DNA from: PALSA-607 sp036501485
GTDB taxonomy: Bacteria > Actinomycetota > Actinomycetes > Acidothermales > Acidothermaceae
NCBI GenBank assembly: GCA_036501485.1
Contig: DASYAG010000012.1
Coordinates: 1-64,000 of the forward strand
Direction of reading: 5' to 3'
Length of the DNA: 64,000 nucleotides
Shown: in pieces, positions 50,010-58,516 of the stretch
Numbering within the stretch: position 1 is the first letter of the stretch
Layout of the letters: the number at the start of each line of letters is the position of its first letter
Position numbers and translations under genes: made by a program
Notes under the pieces: model-generated
What the model saw: only the letters and a program-made list of their open reading frames with translations
The model's database searches: none
Told to the model about the DNA's origin: nothing

Positions 50010-50960
50010 TCAGGTTTGTGGCGGCTCGCCGCCGCGGACGCGCGTCTCCTCGACGAGCGTGCGCAGGTCTCCTACCGGGCCGAGATGTTGGAGCTTGTCG
50101 GGATTGACCACCGCGTGCAGCGCCTGCACCTGGCCGTCGGCGATGTCGAGACTGAGCACGCCGAGGACGAGTCCGTCGTGTGTCGTGAACATCATGCCCG
50201 GCTCGTCATTGATGTCGAGCGCGGTCAGCACCATGCCCATCTCGGCGCCGAAGGCGACCAGGGCGACCATGAAGCGGCCGACCTTGTCGATGCCGACGAT
50301 CGCGCGAGCCGCGGCAGGCGCCTTGCCGCCGCCGTCCCCGGTGAACGTGACGTCAGCGGCGAGCATCGCCTGCAAGCCGGCCACGTCGCCCGACTCGACG
50401 GCGGCAAAGAAGCGGTCGGCAAGCTCACGCTTTTGCTCGCGCGAGGCTTCGTAACGGGGACGTCGCTCATCGATGTGCTTGCGGGCACGCACAAGCAGCT
50501 GACGGCAATTCTCGGTGCTTTTGCCGACAACGGAGGCGATCTCGTCGAACTCATACGCGAACACATCGCGCAGCAAGAAGACCGCGCGCTCGGTCGGCGA
50601 AAGAGTCTCGAGTAGAACGAGGAATGCCGTCGACAACGAGTCGGCGATCTCGGCGTGTGCTGAGACGTCCGGCATCGGATCGGTAAGTAGCGGTTCTGGC
50701 AACCACATCCCGACGTAGGTCTCGCGTTGCACCCGCGCAGATTTCAGGTGGTCGAGTGAGAGCCGCGACGCGATCGATGCCAGGTAAGGGCGCGTCGAAT
50801 CGACCACTACGCCGTCGTCGATCGCCCGTCGGTAACGCACGAATGATTCCTGCACGACGTCCTCAGCGTCGCTCACGCTGCCGAGCATGCGGTAGGCGAT
50901 CGAGAAGAGCAACGGACGCAGCTCCGTGTAGGTGCGCGCCAGCTCATCGTCGTCCGACAT
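50010..50960 (-). CDS. ECF41-type sigma factor with SnoaL-like C-terminus
   Basis: 316 aa. Sigma region 2 (LFSIAYRMLGSVSDAEDVVQ then ESFVRYRRA) and region 4 (LSPTERAVFLLRDVFAYEFD) are joined to a SnoaL-like domain of about 125 residues. The ECF41 linker motif WLPEP and the C-terminal DGGGK are both present. In this group the C-terminal domain acts as a built-in regulator in place of a separate anti-sigma factor. A matching ECF41 promoter lies in front of the divergent epimerase gene. Confidence 0.92.
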   Translation of the reverse strand: MSDDDELARTYTELRPLLFSIAYRMLGSVSDAEDVVQESFVRYRRAIDDGVVVDSTRPYLASIASRLSLDHLKSARVQRETYVGMWLPEPLLTDPMPDVSAHAEIADSLSTAFLVLLETLSPTERAVFLLRDVFAYEFDEIASVVGKSTENCRQLLVRARKHIDERRPRYEASREQKRELADRFFAAVESGDVAGLQAMLAADVTFTGDGGGKAPAAARAIVGIDKVGRFMVALVAFGAEMGMVLTALDINDEPGMMFTTHDGLVLGVLSLDIADGQVQALHAVVNPDKLQHLGPVGDLRTLVEETRVRGGEPPQT

Positions 50961-51035
50961 GGTCTGCCTCCCTCTCTACCACCGTAAGACGATCTCGTCG
51001 GCCCGCGAGTGACAGGGCCCTTGGAGAAATGGCGT

Positions 51036-51062
51036 TGTCACAGGACCGACGACCGCCTCGTC
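51036..51062 (+). promoter_or_regulatory. ECF41 target promoter
   Basis: TGTCACA (51036-51042), a 16-base spacer and CGTC (51059-51062) match the conserved ECF41 consensus TGTCACA-N16-CGTC exactly. It is 34 bases upstream of the epimerase ATG and faces away from the sigma gene, as in characterised ECF41 loci where the sigma factor activates its neighbouring oxidoreductase-type gene. Confidence 0.8.
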
Positions 51063-51095
51063 TCAGGAGCAGGACGACAAAATTGGAGGCATCCC

Positions 51096-52004
51096 ATGAG
51101 GGTTTTTCTTGCAGGCGCAAGCGGTGCAATCGGACGTCGATTGGTGCCCTTGTTGATCTCTACCGGACATCAAGTCACCGGCACGACGACGACCCCTACC
51201 AAGCTCGACCAGCTCACGAAGCTCGGTGCAGATGCGGTGCAACTCGACCTGCTTGATGCCGCTGCGACGAGGCGCGCGATCGCCGACGCAAAGCCGGACG
51301 CCATCGTGCACCAAGCGACCGCGCTGGCCAACCTAGGCAAGAGCTCACGCAACTTGGGCAAGGCATTTGCGGTCACGAACCAGCTGCGCACGGTGGGTAC
51401 GAAGAACCTGCTCGACGGTGCGTGGGATGTTGGCGTCACGCGCTTCGTTGCCCAGGGCTTCTGCGCGTTGGCATTCGCACGCGCACCGCGCTTGAACAGT
51501 GACGCCCCAGCGGGTCTCGTTGCTGGCCGCGAAGCAATGCGGTCACTCGAGGATTCCATGCTCGATCGTGGTGGCGTTGTGCTCAGTTATGGCGGGTTCT
51601 ACGGACCTGGCACGTCGCTGGGTCGAGACGGGGAACAGACCGCGATGATCCGTCGGCGACTGCTGCCAATCGTCGGATCGGGTGACACCATTTTCCAGTT
51701 CCTGCACATCGATGACGCCGCGAGCGCCACGCTGGCTGCGCTTACTCGCGGCGAAGGTCACTACGACATCGTTGACGATGAGCCCGCCGCTCTGCGCGAG
51801 TGGGTTCCGGCCATGGCATCGATGCTGGGTGCCAAGCCCCCGCGGCACGCACCCGTTTGGCTGGCGAAGCTGATAGCCGGCGATGGCGTCGCGTTGCTGA
51901 CCGTCGAGGCGCCGCCCACGTCGAACGCTCGGGCGAAGGCGGACTTGAGTTGGAAGCCTGCGTATCCGTCATGGCGCGAGGGCCTCGCGCACGAGCTCAG
52001 CTGA
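51096..52004 (+). CDS. NAD(P)-dependent epimerase/dehydratase-type SDR
   Basis: 302 aa. Extended SDR fold with the nucleotide loop LAGASGAIGRRLVPLLISTG. A YGGFYGPGTSLG segment follows, as in atypical SDRs, although the usual YxxxK catalytic pair is not evident, which suggests a divergent or non-catalytic member. The ATG has GGAGG eight bases upstream. It is the probable target of the ECF41 sigma factor; such oxidoreductases are recurrent ECF41 neighbours. The substrate is unknown. Confidence 0.85.
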   Translation: MRVFLAGASGAIGRRLVPLLISTGHQVTGTTTTPTKLDQLTKLGADAVQLDLLDAAATRRAIADAKPDAIVHQATALANLGKSSRNLGKAFAVTNQLRTVGTKNLLDGAWDVGVTRFVAQGFCALAFARAPRLNSDAPAGLVAGREAMRSLEDSMLDRGGVVLSYGGFYGPGTSLGRDGEQTAMIRRRLLPIVGSGDTIFQFLHIDDAASATLAALTRGEGHYDIVDDEPAALREWVPAMASMLGAKPPRHAPVWLAKLIAGDGVALLTVEAPPTSNARAKADLSWKPAYPSWREGLAHELS

Positions 52005-52026
52005 TCGACGTCCGCTCGGCTGGCCC

Positions 52027-52257
52027 TCAGCGGTGTTTCAGCGCGGCCTCGTCGAGTGCCGCGCCGAGACGGGCGGCCTCCGCACGAAGTCCACGTGAGG
52101 CATAGGGAGAGCGGCGGTCGCGCTTCGCCAAGAGTTCGAGCGTGTCAGCGACACCCTGCTCGTAGGCCTGCTGGCGAACGTAGCGGGCGACAAGGTTGTG
52201 GCGGCACAGCACTTCGGAGAGCTTGTCCGTGCTGACGATCGCTTCGGATTTCCCCAC
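52027..52257 (-). CDS. Small hypothetical protein
   Basis: 76 aa, charged and predicted helical (DKLSEVLCRHNLVARYVRQQ, then LRAEAARLGAALDEAALKHR), no signal peptide or membrane segment. GTG 52257 has only a weak ribosome site. Codon use resembles the neighbours (G or C at most third positions). It lies convergent to the epimerase and 90 bases from the NhaA-DsbA gene on the same strand. I do not recognise it. Confidence 0.5.
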   Translation of the reverse strand: MGKSEAIVSTDKLSEVLCRHNLVARYVRQQAYEQGVADTLELLAKRDRRSPYASRGLRAEAARLGAALDEAALKHR

Positions 52258-52347
52258 GCTTCAACGGTAAGTGCGAAGGCCCGTGCCGCATGGCGGAAAC
52301 GGTCGTTACCTCCACCTGGGCGCGATCTTTCACCCGTTCGGCTCGGA

Positions 52348-54231
52348 CTAGTCGCGCTGGGCGATCGTCGCGCGGGCGCCAGCGGCCTTGACCGCCACCT
52401 TGAGCGACGCGATGTCGTAGGCGCCGTGGTGGCGAATGCCGTTGACGAAGAACGTGGGCGTGCCCGACACCTTGCTGAGGTCGGCGCTGTCGACGTCGCT
52501 GGCGACCCGAGCGGCGCCGACATGGTGTTTGACGTCGTCGGTGAAGCGATCGACGTCGAGGCCGAGCTCGCCCGCGTATCGGATCAGGTCCCTGAGGCCG
52601 AGTGCATCCTGATGCTGGAACAGCAGGTCATGCATCTCCCAGAACTTGCCCTGGTCCTCGGCGGCTTCGGTGGCCTCGGCGGCGAGTTGCGCATTGGGAT
52701 GCACCTCCGTGAGGGGCAAGTGCCGCCATACGTAGCGGATGTCGCCGAACTCCGCCAGCAACTCGCGCACGATTGGCTCGGCTTGCCCGCAGTAAGGACA
52801 TTCGAGGTCGCCGTACTCGAGCAATGTCACGAGGGACTCGTGCGGGCCACGGATGTGATCGCGCTCCACGTCGACCGGGTCGGCGAGGTCGACGATCGCC
52901 TCCGACCGGCCGAGCAACGCGACGATCCGTTGTCGCGCGGGCAGCCGTTCGGTGACTCGGAAGAGGATCCAGGTCAGCAGTGAGGCGAGCACTGCCGCAG
53001 TCAGCACCCCGGCCTTTGCTTCTTGCAGCTGCGTGCCGGTGAACGCGAGGGATGCGATGAGCAGTGAGACGGTGAATCCGATGCCGGCAATCGAACCCGC
53101 GCCGGCAACGGCCGCCCAGCCGACGGGTGGCCGCAACTTGCGGTGCGTGATCGCCGTGACCAGCCACGACATGCCGGCGATGCCGACGGGCTTTCCGAGT
53201 ACGTAGCCGACGACGATTCCGAGTGTGATTGGGGATTTGTACGCCGTCGATACGAAGTGCCGACTGATCGGAATGCCCGCATTGGCGAGCGCGAATAGCG
53301 GGACGATGATGTAGGTGGTCCATGGACTGAACCGTTGCCGCAGCCGGTCGTTCGGGGAGATCGCGGCCTCGACGCTGGCCTGCGCTTGGCGGGCGAGTTG
53401 CGCCGTTGGCTGCTCCCGAAACTGCCGGAAACCTTCAGTGGCGAGGTCGAGCGCTGGTCTGCTCGCAGAGTAGGCATACGTAAGTAGGCCTAGCACGAGT
53501 CCGACGACGACCGGGTCGACCCCAGACTTGAAAAGCGCGAGCCAAATAGCCGCACCGAACACTGCGTACAACTGCATGCGGTACGGCGGCTTGAATGCGC
53601 GAATCGCCAGCGTGCAGGCGAATAGTCCGAGCGCAATGATGAGCGGCATCCAGCGCAAATGCTTGGTGTAAAAGGTCGCGATGACGAGCAACGCGACGAT
53701 GTCGTCGACGACGACGACGGTGAGCATGAACGCTCTCAGCCGGTCCGGAAAGCGCGGGCCGACCAGCGCCAGCATCCCGAGGGCGAATGCCGTGTCGGTC
53801 GACATCACTGTGCCCCACCCGTGCGCACTGTTGCGGCCACCGTTGAACGCAAGGTAAATGCCGACCGGCACGATCATGCCGGTGACGCCGGCAAGTAATG
53901 GGAGCGTTACGCGCTTGCGTTCACGCAGTTCGCCGATATCAAATTCCCTGCGCGCCTCGAGACCGACGACGAGGAAGAAGAACGTCATAAGGCCGGTATT
54001 CACCCAGCCGCGCAAGTCCTGATTCACCGTCCCGTGGCCGAATCGGATCGCGAAGGTCGTGTCCCAGACCGTGTTGTACGAGCGCGCGTTGAGATTGACC
54101 CAGATCAGCGCCGCTAGCGTGCTGGCGAGCAGGATCGCTGCACCGCTGGTCTCGCTGCTGGAGAACGTGCGCAATGGCGCCCGCACATACCGATGCCAGG
54201 GCGTCAGGTTTTCGGTCTCTGTCTCGGTCAC
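52348..54231 (-). CDS. nhaA: Na+/H+ antiporter NhaA fused to a DsbA-like thioredoxin domain
   Basis: 627 aa. Residues 15-425 are an NhaA antiporter (ANAGIPISRHF region, the ion-binding Asp pair in VVVVDDIVALLVIATFYTKH, 12 helices). Residues about 455-620 are a DsbA-type thioredoxin fold with active site CPYC in DLECPYCGQAEPIV and cis-Pro in SGTPTFFVNGI. It exchanges sodium for protons; the fused domain may sense or transfer redox state. The fusion is known in Actinobacteria. Its start overlaps the amidase stop (ATGA), so the two are coupled. Confidence 0.93.
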   Translation of the reverse strand: MTETETENLTPWHRYVRAPLRTFSSSETSGAAILLASTLAALIWVNLNARSYNTVWDTTFAIRFGHGTVNQDLRGWVNTGLMTFFFLVVGLEARREFDIGELRERKRVTLPLLAGVTGMIVPVGIYLAFNGGRNSAHGWGTVMSTDTAFALGMLALVGPRFPDRLRAFMLTVVVVDDIVALLVIATFYTKHLRWMPLIIALGLFACTLAIRAFKPPYRMQLYAVFGAAIWLALFKSGVDPVVVGLVLGLLTYAYSASRPALDLATEGFRQFREQPTAQLARQAQASVEAAISPNDRLRQRFSPWTTYIIVPLFALANAGIPISRHFVSTAYKSPITLGIVVGYVLGKPVGIAGMSWLVTAITHRKLRPPVGWAAVAGAGSIAGIGFTVSLLIASLAFTGTQLQEAKAGVLTAAVLASLLTWILFRVTERLPARQRIVALLGRSEAIVDLADPVDVERDHIRGPHESLVTLLEYGDLECPYCGQAEPIVRELLAEFGDIRYVWRHLPLTEVHPNAQLAAEATEAAEDQGKFWEMHDLLFQHQDALGLRDLIRYAGELGLDVDRFTDDVKHHVGAARVASDVDSADLSKVSGTPTFFVNGIRHHGAYDIASLKVAVKAAGARATIAQRD

Positions 54232-55340
54232 CTGGTGAGGAAGGCTGTCAGTCCGGCGGCGATTCCAGTCGCAATCGCCTGGCGATCCGTCGGGTTGGTG
54301 GCGATGGCGGCGTCCCCGCTATTTCTCATGTTGAGACATTCGATCGTGATGACCGGACCATGCGAGAGGTTGATCGTACCGGTGGTTGTCGTGTTGGGGT
54401 AATAGCCGTTCGCGATGTAGGTCGAGTACGGAATTCCCGTTACTGCGTGGAACGTGTCGTGCATGACGGTCGCAAGAATGCGTGACTGCGGCGCGCCACC
54501 CGGATTCACGTTCGGGTTATTCGGCGGTGGTTGCATCACGAAGAATCCGTGACCGCCCGCTGGTCCGCCGTCCGCATGTATTGCAACGAAGGCATTCGCG
54601 TGGGCGTTGTTACCGATCTGCGCGCGGGTCGTGATGCAGGGCCCGATGCTCGAGTCGTTGGGTCGGGTCAAAATGACCGTTGCGCCCTTGGCCCGCAAGA
54701 TGGCGGCCGCGCGATTCGCGACGTCCCACGTGAATGCGTGCTCGGGGTACCCCGCATCCGTCGCCGTGCCCGTGGTGTCGCACGCCTTGTAGACGCCGTT
54801 GCCCGCGTAGACGTTGTTGTTGATCGACGAACTGTTGTTCAGGTTGTGCCCCGGGTCCAGAACGATGACCTTGCCCGTGAGTTTCTGCCCGGTCAGCGCC
54901 GCTGCTGCGGTGGCCGTCGGGACCGGGACCCCCACGGGTGGCTTCGGTGAGCCGTTTCGCTGGCCGGGAGAACTCGTCGGGCCGGACGGCGAGGGGCTGA
55001 CCTTTGGGGTGATGGGCGTCGGCGTTGAGGTCGGTGACGGCAGCGCGGGGACAGGCGAGATGGCCGACCGGACCGCCGGCTGCGCTGCCGAGCTCTCTGG
55101 TTCGGCCGCCGAGGACGCGGCGGCCGACGCTTGGACGGCTACCGACGACGTTGCAGGTGAACTCGCGGCTCCGGATCCTGCCGCCGCCGAGCCAACGGCT
55201 GCCGAGCTAGCCGCTGCACTTCCCGTCGTCGAATTCAGGTCGGCCGGCTTGCTCGAGGACGTGCAGGCCGCGAGCGCCGAGAACGCGGCGATCGCGATGA
55301 CGATCTGGGTGCGGCGGGCGGTGCTAGTCCGTCGGGCCAT
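54228..55340 (-). CDS. N-acetylmuramoyl-L-alanine amidase, lipoprotein
   Basis: 370 aa. Signal peptide and lipobox (SALAAC, Cys about residue 26) are followed by a Ser/Ala/Pro-rich linker to residue 145, then an Amidase_3 domain. Zinc ligands are His in VLDPGHNLNN, Glu in YPEHAFTW and His in AIHADGG; the catalytic Glu is in VITIECLN. It cleaves the lactyl-peptide bond of peptidoglycan outside the membrane. Coupling to the NhaA-DsbA gene is unusual and suggests an envelope pH or redox link. Confidence 0.9.
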   Translation of the reverse strand: MARRTSTARRTQIVIAIAAFSALAACTSSSKPADLNSTTGSAAASSAAVGSAAAGSGAASSPATSSVAVQASAAASSAAEPESSAAQPAVRSAISPVPALPSPTSTPTPITPKVSPSPSGPTSSPGQRNGSPKPPVGVPVPTATAAAALTGQKLTGKVIVLDPGHNLNNSSSINNNVYAGNGVYKACDTTGTATDAGYPEHAFTWDVANRAAAILRAKGATVILTRPNDSSIGPCITTRAQIGNNAHANAFVAIHADGGPAGGHGFFVMQPPPNNPNVNPGGAPQSRILATVMHDTFHAVTGIPYSTYIANGYYPNTTTTGTINLSHGPVITIECLNMRNSGDAAIATNPTDRQAIATGIAAGLTAFLTR

Positions 55341-55451
55341 ACCTCATGCTGCCACGCCGGGTTGCGAGCCCGGCAACGTCACCGCTGCCGCGTAGGCTCG
55401 ACACCGACCTCAGGTCCACGCAGATCCGACGCACGACGCAGGAGGGTACGC

Positions 55452-55805
55452 ATGACGTCAGGCGACTTACCGAGCATGCAAGAACTCCTCCAGCAGGCAT
55501 CCCAGATGCAGCAGCAGCTGATGTCCGCCCAAGAGGACCTGGCGCGCGAGCGCGTCGTCGGTGACGCGGGCGGTGGGCTGGTCAGCGCGACGGTCACGGG
55601 GGCGGGCGAACTCGTTGACTTGCGCATCGACCCCAAAGCCGTCGATCCAGCCGATACCGAGACGTTGGCCGACCTGATTCTGGCGGCCGTCCGCGCCGCG
55701 ACCGGACGAGCGTCCGCGTTGCAGGCCGCCAAGCTCGGCCCGCTCGCGCAGGGGCTCGGCGGCTTCGGCGGCCAGCCCGGCGGCCTTCCCGGGCTCGGAC
55801 TGTAG
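55452..55805 (+). CDS. ybaB: Nucleoid-associated protein YbaB/EbfC
   Basis: 117 aa. The YbaB core is complete (MQELLQQASQMQQQLMSAQE, GGLVSATVTGAGELVDLRID, ETLADLILAAVRAATGRASA), with a Gly-rich tail. It binds DNA as a dimer. ATG 55452 has GGAGGGTACGC upstream. It is followed by recR 3 bases after its stop, the conserved ybaB-recR pair normally found downstream of dnaX; here about 16 kb separate dnaX from it, so the usual dnaX-ybaB-recR run has been interrupted. Confidence 0.94.
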   Translation: MTSGDLPSMQELLQQASQMQQQLMSAQEDLARERVVGDAGGGLVSATVTGAGELVDLRIDPKAVDPADTETLADLILAAVRAATGRASALQAAKLGPLAQGLGGFGGQPGGLPGLGL

Positions 55806-55808
55806 AAC

Positions 55809-56408
55809 GTGTACGAAGGTGTCGTCCAAGACCTGATCGATGAGCTGGGCAAGCTTCCGAACGTCGGTCCGAAGAGCGCGCAACGCATCGCGTTCTACCT
55901 GCTCGCGGCCGACGCGGTCGACGTCAAGCGGCTCGCTCAGGTCCTGCTCGAGGTCAAGGAAAAGGTCAGGTTCTGCGAGATCTGCGGCAACGTCGCCGAG
56001 GAGAAGCAGTGCCGGATCTGCCGCGACCCGCGCCGCGACCTCACGGTGATCTGCGTCGTCGAAGAATCCAAGGACGTCGTGGCGGTCGAGAAGACGCGCG
56101 AGTTCCGGGGCCGCTACCACGTGCTAGGCGGCGCGATCAGTCCGATCGAAGGCATCGGCCCTGATGACCTTCGGGTGCGTGAGCTCATGACTAGGCTCGC
56201 CGATGGGACCGTAACCGAGCTGATCCTCGCGACCGACCCCAACCTCGAAGGCGAAGCCACCGCAACCTACTTGGCGCGGTTGGTGAAGCCGATGGGATTG
56301 CGGGTAACCAGGTTAGCGAGTGGGCTGCCGGTCGGCGGCGACCTGGAGTATGCCGACGAAGTCACGCTCGGTCGTGCGTTCGAGGGGAGGAGACAGATCG
56401 ATGTCTGA
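55809..56408 (+). CDS. recR: Recombination protein RecR
   Basis: 199 aa, full length. Helix-hairpin-helix KLPNVGPKSAQRIAFYLL, zinc finger C-x2-C...C-x2-C (FCEICGNVAEEKQCRICRDP), Toprim core VVEESKDVVAVEKT and a conserved end GLPVGGDLEYADEVTLGRAF. It works with RecO and RecF at gapped DNA. GTG 55809 begins 3 bases after ybaB. The DUF5063 gene overlaps its end by 8 bases. Confidence 0.96.
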   Translation: MYEGVVQDLIDELGKLPNVGPKSAQRIAFYLLAADAVDVKRLAQVLLEVKEKVRFCEICGNVAEEKQCRICRDPRRDLTVICVVEESKDVVAVEKTREFRGRYHVLGGAISPIEGIGPDDLRVRELMTRLADGTVTELILATDPNLEGEATATYLARLVKPMGLRVTRLASGLPVGGDLEYADEVTLGRAFEGRRQIDV

Positions 56409-56952
56409 GCTGGTGGTCGAAGGCCCGTCGGACGATCTCAGCGATTTCGCTGCCGAGATCGCCGACCAGGTCGAGAGCTTCGTCATAGCGGTGCGCGAGG
56501 TCGCCCGCGGCGCCGAGCCGGGTGGTGCCGTCTCGATGTTGCTCCTCGAGGTTTCGCAGCTGCTGTTGGCGGGCGGCCGGCTCGGGGCGATTGGTGACGT
56601 CGTCCCGACTGAGCGTTGGGAGCCCGACGCGGGCCCCGACCCCGACATCGACGAGTTGCGCGAGCGCCTCGCCGCGCTGCTCGCGCCTATTGACCGCTAC
56701 GTCGAAGTGTTCGATCCCTACGAGACGCCGCCGAGCGCCGCCAACTTCGTGCTCTCCGACGACCTCGCCGACGTCACCGGCGATCTGTTGCACGGCCTGC
56801 AGCACTACCGGGCCGGCCGTCCGATCGAGGCGCTGTGGTGGTGGCAGTTCTCCTACGTGTCCCACTGGGGCACCCATGCCGGAGCAGCTCTGCGCGCCCT
56901 TCAATCCGTCGTTGCCCATGCCAGGCTGGACGTCGAGGGGCTGGCCGGCTAG
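56401..56952 (+). CDS. DUF5063 protein
   Basis: 183 aa, soluble and mainly helical (DLSDFAAEIADQVESFVIAV, LLLEVSQLLLAGGRLGAIGD, IEALWWWQFSYVSHWGTHAG). The same protein follows recR in many Actinobacteria, which supports the call. ATG 56401 overlaps recR and has GGGGAGGAG upstream. No catalytic motif is visible; function unknown. Confidence 0.85.
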   Translation: MSELVVEGPSDDLSDFAAEIADQVESFVIAVREVARGAEPGGAVSMLLLEVSQLLLAGGRLGAIGDVVPTERWEPDAGPDPDIDELRERLAALLAPIDRYVEVFDPYETPPSAANFVLSDDLADVTGDLLHGLQHYRAGRPIEALWWWQFSYVSHWGTHAGAALRALQSVVAHARLDVEGLAG

Positions 56953-56973
56953 GTCAGCGGCAACGTCGCGTCG

Positions 56974-57615
56974 ATGAGCAGGTCTAACCAGCGAGCGTTT
57001 GCCGCTGTCGGCACGGTTGTCCTGATTGGGCTGTGCGTCGGGGCCTTCCTCTTCGGCAAACACGCGGGTAGCAGGAAGGCTTCGCTGCCCGCCGCACCGA
57101 CGACCTCACCTTCGCCGTCGGCCGCGTCCGCTTCATCAGCGTCGACGTCATCAGTGTCGACGGCGTCGGCCGGCGCGCTTGCTCCGCCGTCCGCGACGGT
57201 TGCGGTTTCGTCTGCCGCCGCACCTGCCGGGCCGTCGATCACCATTCCGGTGCAGACCTCGGTGTCGTTGTCGTCTGCCGGGGAGAACCCGGCCGTGTTG
57301 GTACCGACGTCGTGCACGATCACCGGTGGTGTGGCGACCGCAACGGGCACGTTCAACCGCGACTTCTATGCCGAAAGCAATGTGCGGGTCGGTGATGTGG
57401 TCGAGCTGTACGTGTACTCCGGCCCGGGTCCGACGACCCCAACCGGAACCCAGCTCGCCGACGTCGGCTCCGAAAAGACGGTGCCAGTTGGCGGAACCGG
57501 ATCGTGGCAGGTCAGCGTTCCGATGGACCCAGAGCTTGCATCGGCTCCCGCGCAATGCCGAGTCGCTGTGCAGTCGACGCACGCGTTCATGGGTGCCGGT
57601 GACGCGGGCGGGTAA
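56974..57615 (+). CDS. Membrane-anchored secreted protein of unknown function
   Basis: 213 aa. One N-terminal hydrophobic helix (AAVGTVVLIGLCVGAFLFGK) without a clear cleavage site or lipobox, a Ser/Ala/Pro/Thr linker of about 60 residues, then a beta-rich domain (CTITGGVATATGTFNRDFYA to CRVAVQSTHAFMGAG) with two cysteines. It looks like a small extracytoplasmic beta-sandwich. It follows DUF5063 by 21 bases. I do not recognise the family; the convergent neighbour is another secreted protein. Confidence 0.65.
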   Translation: MSRSNQRAFAAVGTVVLIGLCVGAFLFGKHAGSRKASLPAAPTTSPSPSAASASSASTSSVSTASAGALAPPSATVAVSSAAAPAGPSITIPVQTSVSLSSAGENPAVLVPTSCTITGGVATATGTFNRDFYAESNVRVGDVVELYVYSGPGPTTPTGTQLADVGSEKTVPVGGTGSWQVSVPMDPELASAPAQCRVAVQSTHAFMGAGDAGG

Positions 57616-57620
57616 CGCAC

Positions 57621-58451
57621 TTAGCTGCTGGTTGCAGGGCTCGCTGGGCTCAGTGGTCCCGCACTCAGCGGTGCGCCGCTCGATGCGGGCGCGCTACTTG
57701 CGGCGGCCGAACTGATCGGTGACGGAGACGCGGGGAGCGCGAACTCGCTCTGTACGGGTGCGGTCGTCAGGGCAGTCAGTTCGAGCACGTTCGAGCGGAA
57801 CTGCGCGCGGGTCAGCACGCCGGCCGAGCTGAAGCAGTACGTGCCGGGCGATACCCCGTCGGGCGCAGCGATCAGTGCGAAGCAGGACGATGCGGGGATT
57901 CCGTTCGCCGCCGGCCGCGGTGCCTCGAGGGAGACGGTCAGGTCGACACCTTGCGCCAACGTGTCGAGCGTCGTGGTGAACAGGGCCTGCCCCGATGGGT
58001 TGACGTTCGCCGGCACCGGGTCGCCCGGCCCTGCCAGCGTCAGGCAGGTCGGCGTCCCGGCGGTTGGCAGGTTGCAGGTATAGGTGCCAGTCGGGTCGAC
58101 CTGGATCACCACGCGCCCGTCGGCCTCGCTGACGTCGAGCCGGGTGCTCGTCGGGGTGCGGTAGGCCTTGATGGTGCTCGCCCGCGGCGGATTGTCAGAG
58201 CTGTCGGCGGAGTAGGTCCCGGTGTATTGCGCGGCACGGGCGATGGCGGCGATCGCAGCCAGCTGCGCTGCGGCGGTCGGACCAGAAGAGGACGCCAGCA
58301 GGGACGGCGGGGGTGGTGCGGCATGCGAATGGCTGCTGCACCCAGAAGCGAGCGCCAAAACCGTGCCAAAACTGACCGCGAGAATCGCGACATTGGGCCG
58401 CCCGGAAGATCTTCCGCGCGTGCCTACCGCCTCGCCCCGGACGAAATCCAC
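57621..58451 (-). CDS. Secreted lipoprotein of unknown function
   Basis: 276 aa from GTG 58451. A basic N-terminus leads to a signal helix and the lipobox LASGC (Cys 38), then a helical and beta-rich domain with further Cys pairs (YTCNLPTAGTPTC, SCFAL..YCF) and a Ser/Ala/Pro tail. It resembles LolA-like or DUF lipoproteins of Actinobacteria, but no family is certain. It is divergent from aspartate kinase by 65 bases. A later start inside the leader is possible. Confidence 0.65.
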   Translation of the reverse strand: MDFVRGEAVGTRGRSSGRPNVAILAVSFGTVLALASGCSSHSHAAPPPPSLLASSSGPTAAAQLAAIAAIARAAQYTGTYSADSSDNPPRASTIKAYRTPTSTRLDVSEADGRVVIQVDPTGTYTCNLPTAGTPTCLTLAGPGDPVPANVNPSGQALFTTTLDTLAQGVDLTVSLEAPRPAANGIPASSCFALIAAPDGVSPGTYCFSSAGVLTRAQFRSNVLELTALTTAPVQSEFALPASPSPISSAAASSAPASSGAPLSAGPLSPASPATSS

Positions 58452-58516
58452 AGGGTCAGGCTAACGGGCCCCGGTAGACTTGCCCTCGGTCATCCCTGCC
58501 AAGGAGTTGCTTGCTC

